Source: Halicephalobus mephisto | Lineage: Eukaryota; Nematoda; Chromadorea; Rhabditida; Panagrolaimidae | DNA: 64,000 nucleotides | Direction of reading: 5' to 3' | Assembly: GCA_009193035.1 (NCBI GenBank) | Contig: SWDT01000025.1 | Location: 62,001-126,000, forward strand | In this document: piece after piece, positions 1-9,600 of the stretch | Layout of the letters: each line of letters starts with the position of its first letter | Numbering within the stretch: position 1 is the stretch's first letter | Position numbers and translations under genes: made by a program | Notes under the pieces: model-generated | Seen by the model: only the letters and a program-made list of their open reading frames with translations | Told to the model about the DNA's origin: nothing | The model's database searches: none

Positions 1-94
1 AGCATAACCGTTTGAAAATTTTAACTAATTGTATTTTACTAAATATCAAGAAATCGAAGAAGAAAATGTCCATTTTTTGCTTGTGATATTTCAG

Positions 95-143
95 GAGTTT
101 CGTTACTTTTGACCCGTTTCTCAAGTATCCGATCCTCCGGTAA
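95..143 (+). CDS. possible terminal exon of a gene running in from the left
   Basis: A TTTCAG acceptor ends at 94. It is followed by an open stretch that, read from base 96, encodes 15 residues (SFVTFDPFLKYPILR) before a TAA at 141-143. An AATAAA lies at 217-222, at a plausible distance for polyadenylation. The family cannot be recognised from 15 residues, and the exon could be chance. Confidence 0.3.
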
Positions 144-837
144 TTATTTTCTCGTTTACGGATGTATTCTGACATTTTTGGCTAATTTTATTCACATAAA
201 TTAATTGATAAAGTTAAATAAAGAAAAACGGTGATTTGAAATTCCCGCCAAGAGTTGGATATTACTGTAAATTTTGAAATAAGTTGAAAATTATTTTAGG
301 TTTAGTAGTTTTGGAGTATTTGTTTGTGTAAATTTTTATTTTTTTGTCGATGAAATTGTTATTGGAATGTGAGGATTTATTTGTATTTGTTTTAGGTATT
401 TTGGGAAGAATTTTTTTGATTTTTTAAAATTTTTTTAACCCGCCAAATTTTTTTTATTCGATTGGGTCCTGAAACGAAAAATTTTGTTTACTTTTGTTTC
501 GAAATAATTTAATTTTTTTAATTTTTTTTTATTTTTAATTTTTTAATTTTTTTACCCGCCGAATTCTTATTTTTTACTAGGTCCTGACACGAAAAACCAG
601 CCTACTTTTATTTTTGGAAATAATTTGTGGAATATAAGTTTTTAGATTTGGATTTTCTTAATTTTTAAATTTCCTATTTTTATATTTCTTATTTATTTAA
701 CGCGCCGGATTTCCATCTTTACTGGATTGGGTCCCGACACGAACGGCGGACGAGAGGAGTCTAGTTTTGTTTTCGATCAATTTTCAGCTCGCCTGCTAGT
801 TCGTACATCGTAATTTGGCTTATTTCGTTCTTCCAGA
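144..837. other. spacer and ABHD11 promoter/leader
   Basis: AT-rich sequence with no supportable gene. It holds the AATAAA at 217-222 and a three-copy repeat at 437-747. It ends in TTCCAG at 831-836, directly before the ABHD11 start codon. Confidence 0.6.
437..747 (+). repeat. three-copy promoter repeat (~120 bp spacing)
   Basis: Copies begin near 437, 554 and 699. Each has a CCCGCC-like start (the third is degenerate), a T-rich stretch, then a GGGTCCTGACACGAA-like core. The third copy ends about 90 bp upstream of the ABHD11 ATG. Copies are partly diverged, so this is an old local duplication or a repeated regulatory module. Confidence 0.6.
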
Positions 838-1713
838 ATGCTGTATAGATTAGGTTTATTTCGTACTGTATCGTCGTCACATGAGGCTAGACGAAATGCG
901 GTTTCTCTCGCGTTTAATAAATTTGGATCGGAGAAGAATAGGTCCCATAATCCGCTTGTTATCGGACATGGATTGTTTGGCCACAAATCCAATTGGAATT
1001 CTGTCGGGAAGCAGCTTCAGAAGAAATTAGATAATCAGATTTACGTGCTGGACTTCCGGAACCACGGTGATTCTCCTCATACCGAGTCCATGAGTTACCG
1101 TGAGATGACAGAAGACGTCGCGAAGTTCGCTCAAGAGGTCGTCGTTCCGGAATCCGGGTTTGACACTTTCCATTTTCTCGGCCATTCCATGGGAGGAAAG
1201 GTTGCTGCTTTGTTCGCCCTGAATCCGGAATACCAGAAGTCTTTGGAATCTGTTATTATCGAGGACATATCTCCGACTTCAGAAAGCCAGAATATCCACT
1301 TCCGTCGGTATGTCCAGCACATGCGTCAAGTGGACCTTTCGAAGTCAAGGAAAGCTATCAGCGATGACCTGGCTCACGTGATCACGGATCTTCCAACGAG
1401 GCAATTCTTGTTGACGAATCTGGCTCCAGAAGACGGGACGAACAGACTCAGATGGAAACCGAACCTTGAGGCCATTGGGAACCACATTGAACATGTTTTG
1501 AGATTCACTATCGATTCCGGTGTTTTCAACAAACCAAGTTTATTCGTCTACGGCGGCAAATCTGGCTACGTGAAGGAGAGCGATTTCGAAATCATTTCCG
1601 GACTGTTCCCTCAAGTGAAATTCAAGTCGATTCCGAACGCCGGACATTGGGTTCATGCTGAGAACCCTGCTGCCTTCGTGAAGTCCATTGTTGAGTTTAT
1701 TCGAAAAAATTAG
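838..1713 (+). CDS. abhd-11: ABHD11-type alpha/beta hydrolase (mitochondrial)
   Basis: Single-exon gene of 291 aa. The alpha/beta-hydrolase features are in order: the oxyanion-loop HGLFG at residues 44-48, RNHGDSPH at 74-81, the nucleophile elbow GHSMGG with Ser117, and the C-terminal catalytic His in NAGHW (His270). RNHGDSPH, the EDISP segment and NAGHW(V/I)HA are typical of ABHD11, a mitochondrial serine hydrolase linked to protection of the 2-oxoglutarate dehydrogenase complex. The N-terminal ~30 residues are basic and hydroxylated, with one acidic residue, and fit a mitochondrial presequence. TTCCAG lies directly before the ATG, suggesting spliced-leader trans-splicing. Family assignment is firm; substrate is not shown by sequence. 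Confidence 0.92.
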   Translation: MLYRLGLFRTVSSSHEARRNAVSLAFNKFGSEKNRSHNPLVIGHGLFGHKSNWNSVGKQLQKKLDNQIYVLDFRNHGDSPHTESMSYREMTEDVAKFAQEVVVPESGFDTFHFLGHSMGGKVAALFALNPEYQKSLESVIIEDISPTSESQNIHFRRYVQHMRQVDLSKSRKAISDDLAHVITDLPTRQFLLTNLAPEDGTNRLRWKPNLEAIGNHIEHVLRFTIDSGVFNKPSLFVYGGKSGYVKESDFEIISGLFPQVKFKSIPNAGHWVHAENPAAFVKSIVEFIRKN

Positions 1714-2330
1714 GATAGCTAGGGAATTGGATAAATTTATCTATTTTTTCGCGTCGTGATTTTTGCGGTTTTTTTCCGTTTTATTTCAACTTTCATTCTA
1801 GTTTCATATATGAATTTTTAATTTTTCAGGCCGAAAATGTTGAATTCTCATTCAGGATTAGGAAGTTTAACAATTTCTTCCGTATCATGATTTTTCAGTT
1901 TTTTATTCATTTGACTCTGATTTTATGCAAGTTTTCACTTTTGCAGATGGAAGATCTCTAATTCTTAAATAAGATTAGGAAATTTCAGAATTTCTTTCGT
2001 GTCGTGATTTTCTTCGTTTTAATTGGTTTTTGTTTTGATTTTATATATGGATTTTTACTTTTTAGGCAAATCATTGTCAAAACCTCAGATATAATTAGAA
2101 AATTCCGTAATTTCTTTCGTGTCGTGATTTTCTTTGTTTTATATCTGTTTTTTCTTTTAATTCATATATGAATTTCAATTGTTTATGTAAACCATGTCAA
2201 AATCCCAAATATAATTAGGAAATTCCGCGATTTCTTCCGTGTCGTGATTTTTGTCAATTTATTCCAACTTTAATTTGACTTCATATATGAGTATTTGACT
2301 TTTCAGATAAACCATGTCGAAATCTCAAAC
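1714..2330 (+). repeat. five-copy ~120 bp tandem array between ABHD11 and the SAFB-like gene
   Basis: Five degenerate units carry the marker TTTCTTCCGTGTCGTGATTT near 1747, 1874, 1995, 2113 and 2231. Each unit then has a CATATATGAATTT stretch, a CTTTTCAG-like acceptor and a sequence resembling the start of the next gene (AACCATGTCGAAATCTCAAA). The left edge overlaps the ABHD11 stop region and the right edge is the real acceptor and start codon of the SAFB-like gene. The array fills the whole spacer. Confidence 0.75.
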
Positions 2331-5300
2331 AGGAACGAAAACTTTATCTGACTTTAAAGTGACTGAGATCCGAAAAGTCCTGATTGGTCGTGGACTCGAC
2401 GGAAATGGCGTCAAAGCAACCCTTATAGCCCGTCTCGAGAAAGTAAGTTTAATGTTTATTTCTATATATACAACAACCAAGTTAAATTACCATTCCTTTT
2501 TGAACGTAAACTGGGCATAATGCATGTAGCATTCTTGTTCATCTTTGCGGTGATTGTAAGCATTTGATGATGGTGTATGGGATGTGGCTGAAACCATAGT
2601 GTACCTTGCTGAAGCTAAAGCATCAAAAGCCTGCTCTAAGAATGTATGTTTGAGGTAAACACGACTTGTGTATCTGTCTTCTCCCATGTCTCCGTCTCGG
2701 CCTTGATTAAGGGTGTTGCCAAATACTAATTTGCAATCTGACATTTTCCCACAAACCAGAATTCTGTGAATTTTACGGAAATTGACATCAGCAGCCATCC
2801 CTTGTTTTCCAAAAGTTAAAGTTCCGTGATAGGCAATTGTGATTGTACTAGATCCGTTTTGAGGGGTTAGCTTTCTGGCTTGACTGGCTAATTCAGGAAG
2901 ATTGAAATAGCGAGCTTCTTCTGCAAGTTCTTCAAATTCATTGAAATCTGAGGGTAGAATAAATTGGTTTTTAGGATGTCTGAGACTATTAATAATATGC
3001 CGAAGTAGTTTTGGATCTCTATCTGCGCAATTTATACGAATGCCATTTTCTTCAGGATTTGTAGCTTCTGCTTGAGCTAATAATCTCGCTAATAAACTAT
3101 GTGGAAATTTGTTAATAACAGCCTTTGTTGTTTGAATTGGTTGTTTTCCAGAACAAATAATAGTTATAGGAACTGCAACATTACATTTAACTTCCATAGG
3201 GAGTTGTCAATCTCTGAAAAATGTTTTTACTTGACCTATAGATTTACACGATGTGGAAGCGCGCTTTTTTATTGAATAGTGAACAAACAAAGAGGGAATT
3301 TGTTGCACTTGAGAATGCCATAATTCGGTTTTCGAAGTTGGCAAGTACTGAGACACGCAAACAAGAGCACAATCCAAAATTACAGCTGCTGAGATCAATT
3401 TTGGTTGTAAACAGAAAGAAAATAGAAGAGAAACATTATACCATTGGGAAACTGGCAAGCTTTAGAAAAGAATAAAGATGATTGCCTTCCGGAAATGTTT
3501 TGAGAAGAAATGGAATTTGTAGTCTTTTTTGGAAACGAAAAAAAGGATTTTTTATTAGTTAAATCGGTGAAGAATTAGTTTTGTTGTTTTCTGGTTCATT
3601 GAGTAAATTTTTGAGAAATTTTTTGTCGAGAAAAATAAGAAAAATGAGGATGTCTATTTTGAATAAGGAAAGTGCCAAAAGGAAATGAATTTTTTTTAAC
3701 TTGGGAAGTTATGGAAGCAGAATATAAACAAGTTTTGAGTCTGTTGGACATATGACAAGGCTGTAATTTGGTAGTTACTAATTAGAATATCAAATTTTTA
3801 GGCACTTGCTGACGAAGGTGTCGAAACGGAAGCTTATTTTGATAAAATAAATGCAGAAATTAATGGTGTTGAAATGGAAACGAAGATTGAGGATACAAAT
3901 GTTGAAGAAAATTCAGAAGTTAAGAAAGTTGATACAGAAATTGGTAAGTTTTGGTGTTTTTTAAATTTTTTTATAAAAAAGAAAAAACTGGGGATGTATG
4001 CGAAAAAGATAGATACTGGATTGGAGCTGTTTTTATCTAAAGAGAAAAAAATGCAGACGAACGTCAATGGACTCATTCATCAGAATTTTTTTCTCAACTT
4101 TTCTCAAGAGAGAAGGAATATTGATGGAAAAGTAAAGCTGAAAAAGATAGAAAATTAATAATTTTTTGTTTACAATTTTAAAAATATTTTTTAATTAAGA
4201 AATTATGGGTTTTTTGAATGCCTAAAAGCTGATGTTGAGGAAAATTTACAGAAAAAGAAGACAATCACAACGATAATCGAGATACAGTGGATTTGATTGA
4301 AAAAACAAATGATGAAATTGATCAAGCAGAACTGGATGATGAGGATACTGTGGAAGTTACAAAAAATGAAAGTAATGATAATATTCATGTGATTTCTGAT
4401 GCTGAAGATATTGATGAAATGATTGCGGAAGAGGAATCTAATAAACAAGATACTTCGGAAATTCAGATGATTTCTGATAAAGAAGATTCGGATAGGAAAG
4501 ATGAAGTAGATTCTAAGGATATCCCGAAATTGCCAAGTGGATTACAATTTCCTAAAGATGATCCAGAAGGAAAACGATGTATATGGATTAGTGGTATCCC
4601 GATTGAGACGAAGTTATCTGATATGAAGGTAAAAAAAAGAATTAGAAGGATGATTATATGGATTTTATTTTTTTAGCTTGCTTTTATGGATGGAGGTTTC
4701 ACAGGTGAAGCGAAAATATTCTTAACGAAAGATGCATCACATCCGACTGCATTTGGATTTATGATTTTAGAAACAGAAGAACTTGCAAAAGGAGCAGTTG
4801 GGAAAATGAATAATTCGATTTTTAAAGGAAAAACAATATCTGTTGAACGGGTATGGAATATACCCTGAGGGTTTTTATAGGGTTTTATTTAATAGTAATT
4901 TTGTTTAGGCTTGTGATTCTTCGATGCTTCAATCTGATTTGATGCAGAAAACTACAGAACGTCAAAGGATTCATCCACCGATAGTTCCACCGGAGAAGGA
5001 TAAACCGAAAGTTGAAATAGAAGCAGAAACTCAGAAAGTACGACGTGAAAGATCTGTATCGCCGAAAGTTATATATTTGGATAGAAGGAATGAAATTAGA
5101 AGACGAAGAAGTCCACCATTAGGACCACCACCACCATCGTCGTATCATCAAACTGTTGCTAGAGCGAGAATTGTAAGAGAACAGATTTCGCATCCACAGA
5201 GAAGAATTATTTCTAATGGACCGAAAATTAGAGTTGTTGCTGCTAGATCTCCGGATATTAATAGAAGAATAAGAAGATCGCCTTCACCGTTGCATCGTAG

Positions 5301-6434
5301 ACGTGAGGATGATGATCCCAGACGGTATGAAGAAATGTTAAGAAGGAAGGAAGAAGAATTTCTTAGAAAAGAAAGAGCATTGAAAGCGGAAGTTGAAGCG
5401 AAAAGAGCTATGCTTGAAAAAGAACGGCTTGAGAGAGAAAATTTAGAATTGAAATTGAGATTGAAAGAACAAGAACGTTCAAGAGATAGACCAAGAACAC
5501 CACCACCTTTTAGAAGAAGAAGTCCACCGTTTAGAAAACAGTTTTCACCTGTTGGTAGAAGACAATTTTCACCATCTAGACGACCTATATCTCCGAGAAG
5601 AAATAGAAGTCCTCCACAACACAGAAACATACCTAGACGTACACCACCTAGAATTCATAATCCTCGAAACTACCGTGATGAACCTCCGAAAGATACATTT
5701 ACTCAAAGGAGGTATCGCAAATTGTTTGAAAATTTAATTTTTTTTTATTTGTGGAGTCTTGTATTTATGGGATTCTACAAAATTGAAAAAGTTTTTTAAA
5801 TTGCTTATTTTCAGGCGTTCGAGAAGTCGTAGTCCTATCGATCGTCGTCCGATGAATCCGAGAATTCCGCCGAGATTTGACGATAGAAGAGATCGTCCAT
5901 ATGATTCTCAACTACGTCGAGATAGAACACCTACAAGATTAGATGATCGACGATCACAACAGAAATTTGAACATGATGATAGATCAAGAAATTTATCGAA
6001 AAATGAGGATTTGAGAGATAATCGTGGAAGGAATGATAGATTGAGTAAGATTTTTAAAGAAAAATTTGTAATTTTTTTATATTTTAGGTGGAAATGGATC
6101 TCGTCGTATTCGTGGAGGTAATTATCCAGATAATCCAGATGATCCACCACGAAGAGATTCTGATTATCAATCTCCTAATTTTAATTATACACCAGGATCG
6201 TCATTTCAATCAAGACCATCATATTCAAGTTCGAATTCAAGTAGAGTTGTTTCGCAATCAAGTGTATGGCCTAGTGTTGCACCGTCTACATTTACTACAG
6301 GATTGGCTAATGCTTCTCCATGGCCTTCAACAACAGGATCTGGTACTTTGCAGAGTTGGAGTATGGGTAACGCTCCATTTGGAGCATCTACATCAATACA
6401 GAACTCTAATCCCAATTCTCGTTATCGTTTTTAA
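2314..6434 (+). CDS. SAFB/SLTM-like SAP-RRM nuclear scaffold protein
   Basis: Seven exons: 2314-2442, 3802-3943, 4252-4628, 4677-4850, 4909-5711, 5815-6044, 6088-6434; 733 aa, all phases agreeing. Exon 1 is a SAP domain (DNA binding), ending FKVTEIRKVLIGRGLDGNG...LIARLEK. Exons 2-3 are acidic. Exon 3 to exon 4 is an RRM (about residues 195-275), opening CIWISGIP and closing KGKTISVER. A Glu/Arg-rich helical stretch lies at about 412-467, followed by Arg/Ser/Pro-rich sequence and a Ser/Tyr/Gly-rich tail. This order is that of scaffold attachment factor B, which couples chromatin, RNA polymerase II and splicing. TTTCAG ends at 2306, just before the ATG. The first intron (1.36 kb) holds a nested gene. 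Codon third positions are strongly A/T. Acinus was considered but the RRM-then-Glu/Arg helix fits SAFB better. Confidence 0.82.
2487..3197 (-). CDS. KCTD8/12/16-like BTB (T1) protein, nested and intronless
   Basis: Uninterrupted 236-aa gene lying wholly in intron 1 of the SAFB-like gene, on the other strand. Residues ~5-110 form a T1-type BTB/POZ tetramerisation domain; the signature DRDPKLLRHIINSLR is followed by LPSDFNEFEELAEEARYFN. Residues ~130-235 resemble the H1 domain of KCTD8/12/16: FRKIHRILVCGKMSDCK, then EDRYTSRVYLKHTFLEQAFD and a final HYAQFTF. In vertebrates these are auxiliary subunits of GABA-B receptors. Lack of introns inside a multi-exon host suggests a retrocopy, but the frame is intact. 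Binding partner in this animal is unknown. Confidence 0.8.
   Translation of the reverse strand: MEVKCNVAVPITIICSGKQPIQTTKAVINKFPHSLLARLLAQAEATNPEENGIRINCADRDPKLLRHIINSLRHPKNQFILPSDFNEFEELAEEARYFNLPELASQARKLTPQNGSSTITIAYHGTLTFGKQGMAADVNFRKIHRILVCGKMSDCKLVFGNTLNQGRDGDMGEDRYTSRVYLKHTFLEQAFDALASARYTMVSATSHTPSSNAYNHRKDEQECYMHYAQFTFKKEW
3251..3475 (+). CDS. small hypothetical protein, divergent to the nested BTB gene
   Basis: An open frame of 74 aa starting 54 bp upstream of the nested KCTD-like gene, facing away from it, inside the same host intron. The product is highly charged and probably helical, starting MWKRAFLLNSEQTKREF, with no signal peptide or domain I recognise. The opposite strand is also open over 3207-3458, which weakens the case. 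It may be chance or part of an unspliced regulatory region. Confidence 0.22.
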   Translation: MWKRAFLLNSEQTKREFVALENAIIRFSKLASTETRKQEHNPKLQLLRSILVVNRKKIEEKHYTIGKLASFRKE

Positions 6435-6638
6435 ATTATTTTCCTATATCCAATTTGCTTTATTTTTTAAATTTATTCAAACAATCGATTCACTGCTCTT
6501 TGTAAAGCTAAATTAAACATTTGTGAACCGGAAAATTGAAAAAAAAATACTTGGAGCAATCAAAAAATCTCATATATTGGCACAGTTGAAGCTGACTAGA
6601 AAACTGGCTCAAATAAAACTGGGACAAATAAGTAGAAA

Positions 6639-9600
6639 TTAATAATACTTACGACTACGATTTACATTCGTAGTTGTTGTTGTTGTAGGTCGTCGAGATT
6701 CAAATCTACATGTATTTGTTGTCAATGGTCGTTGTTGACTTATAGCACGTGTACCATATTGTGTATGACGATATAATGGTAAACGTGTTGTTGTATTTAA
6801 TAATGTATTTGTTGTTAAATTTTTTCCAATATTAATAATAGATGGTGTTCTAATTCTTGATGTTATTGTTGAATTTAATGGAGAATTTGAATTAGGAATA
6901 GGAATTCTTGATTTTCTCATTGAAGTTGTTGGAGAATTAATTGATAATTGTGATGGTGATGGAGTAGAAATTCTCGATGATGACGTAGCAGTATTAGGAG
7001 TATAAGGACGAGGTGACGGTGTTCGGGGTACTTGAATATTCAATGTTCCTGGTCTTTCTATTTTTGGTTCTTCTTTATTTTCTACAGTAACTGTTTCAGC
7101 AACTAATTTAGATGGAACAGATGAACTTTTTGGAACTCTAGAATCAGATGCTATTTTCGAAGCAGATCCCCATGTCCAAGTAGAACAATCTGCTCCAACT
7201 CCAGAATCACCTCTGTCTCTTCTTTTCGGACGTTGTTCCATAACAGACAAAAGTTCCAAACTCTCAATTAACCGCCAGAACAGAGATCTATAAGCCGAGT
7301 TTGCTTTAACCATAAACGCGTCCTTGTTGTATAATCTCGACAAAACATTTTCCTTCAACATAACATAAGACAACCAGCCGTCCAGCGACCGCAATCTAAA
7401 AACAATCCTCATCAAAATCAAACTATGAGTGAAGATTATTTAAATTTATACATTGTTGAAATTAATCTATACAAAACCAATCTAAATGTATATAAGTATT
7501 AAAAGTAAGATATATGAATATATACATATAAAAAACTACTAAACTTTGTATATATAAAATTTCTAAACTTTGAATATATATATAATAATGTAAAATACCA
7601 CTAAACTTTGAATATATACATAAAATTTCTAAATTTTGAATATATAAAACTATTTAATTTCGTATATATACATAAAATTTCTAAACTTTGTATATAAAAT
7701 GATATGAAATATTAAATTTCGTACACAATTATATAAAATTAATATATAAAAACCAACCTTAAAAGCTCTTTGAAAAAGTATTGCGAACGAGAATTTTTGG
7801 GCTTCTCGCTAACCTCGAGATCCTTCATCAATTGATAGACATTTGACGTTGCTGGACCAGGTGCTGTTACTGCTTCAATCATATCCCAACAAGTTAAACC
7901 TGAATTCAATCCATCACATAATAAACCTTCTAAAGCAACAACAAGAACATTCGTTGGAGCACCTCTCACTATTTCCGCAATACCTTCTACGACTTTTTCA
8001 ACAATACTTCTTTTTTCATTGTAAATAGGTAATCCAATTATTGATAATTCTTTTGCATGAAGTTTCAATTTAGAATTCAAGCATAATTTTGAATGAGGAT
8101 TTGAATTCAAATTTCCAACGATGAGGGATCTTGTTTGACAATCGCATATCGGCTTCCTCAATCTAGAAGCTGCAATTCCACTGTCTGCCGAAGCATCTTT
8201 CGAAAAATGACAGCACTTCTGATGGCTACTCGATCTAGGTACTCCTGAAGTCGTCGGACGATTCGGTGAAGTCAACAAAGAATTCTGTTTTTCCGAAGGC
8301 GAAGACCCAGTCAGAAGATGAGAATTCGATTTGAAAAACGAACAAGCTTCTACCACATGTCTGAAAAAATAAAATTCAACAAAATCACAATAAATTTCTT
8401 TTAAAAACTTTCAATGAGTCATTTTGCTCTTGGTTGTAATTTTTCCGACCATATATCAAAAATTTCATATATAACCAATCTTCAAAAATGAACAGAAAGC
8501 TGTGTGCTTCATACACCCTAATTTAGGCCTTTTTAGATCTGTGCAAAAAATACAGAAAAATAAATCACAAAATAATCATTACAAAAAACCAAATTTTTAA
8601 ATTACTTTAATTACAAAAAATTTTTTAAATTACAAAAAACTAAATTTTTAAGTTACTTCAATTACAAAAAAAAACTAAATTTTTAAATTATTTTAATTAC
8701 AAAAAATTTTTTTAAATTACTTATTTATAATTCGAAAAATTACAAAAAACCAAATTTTTAAGTTACTTTAACTTCAAATAAATCCCTATCGAGGTAATTT
8801 TGCAAAATTTAAAAAATAATTTTCAACTTTATTTTTTCAAAATAGTGTAATTTTTAAGTTTTCTCCCTCCTCCAAAAACACTAACAAAAATCATTTAATC
8901 TTAAAAAAAACTTTCAACTTTAGTCAAGTCATTAATTATCTGCTTCAATGCGTTCAAAAAACACACTTTAGTTCGCGTTTGTTCAACAAATTTCGTCAAT
9001 CAATTAATCCACTGACAATTTGGATTTTCTAACTCGTTTTTTTAACTGTCATTTTTCTCATCTATTGCTTTTTTTTCTTTATCCTCAGCGTTTGTCTCGT
9101 TCTCGGAGTCCGCTATACCACACCATACAATACAACAGAAAACAAGTTAAATTAAGACAAACTAGAACTTTTTGCTTGATCTTGCATGGCATGTGATTTG
9201 ATGCGACGTCCCTTTGTCATTTTTCTGGTCTATGTCTATTGCTTTAAAACTCAAAAAATTTCGAAATAACGTTATTGGCATTTTTATCGAAAAAAAAATT
9301 GGTTCTCGAAAAAACTAAAGTTGGCACTTACAGTAATCCATTGAAAACGACACAGATGTTCTCTCATTCGAAAAAAGAAAAAAAGTAATTTGGGCAAAAT
9401 TTCAACAATTCCGGTTGTTTATAAATTCTGAACCAACGTCATTGGAAAATTCGCTTTTTAAAATTAAAAAAACTAAAAATTAAATTACAAAAATTTAAAT
9501 AATCTCGAGAGGAATTTTAAAAAATTTTCTAAAAACAAAAAATCATCATTTTAAAATTTTTATAAAACTTATTTTCCATTTTCGCGGGAATTCAAGAATT

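Noticed and set aside
2314..6434. Identity as acinus
   Set aside because: Also SAP plus RRM, but here the RRM is followed by a long Glu/Arg helix and RGG/Ser tail as in SAFB, and the acinus RSB motif was not seen.
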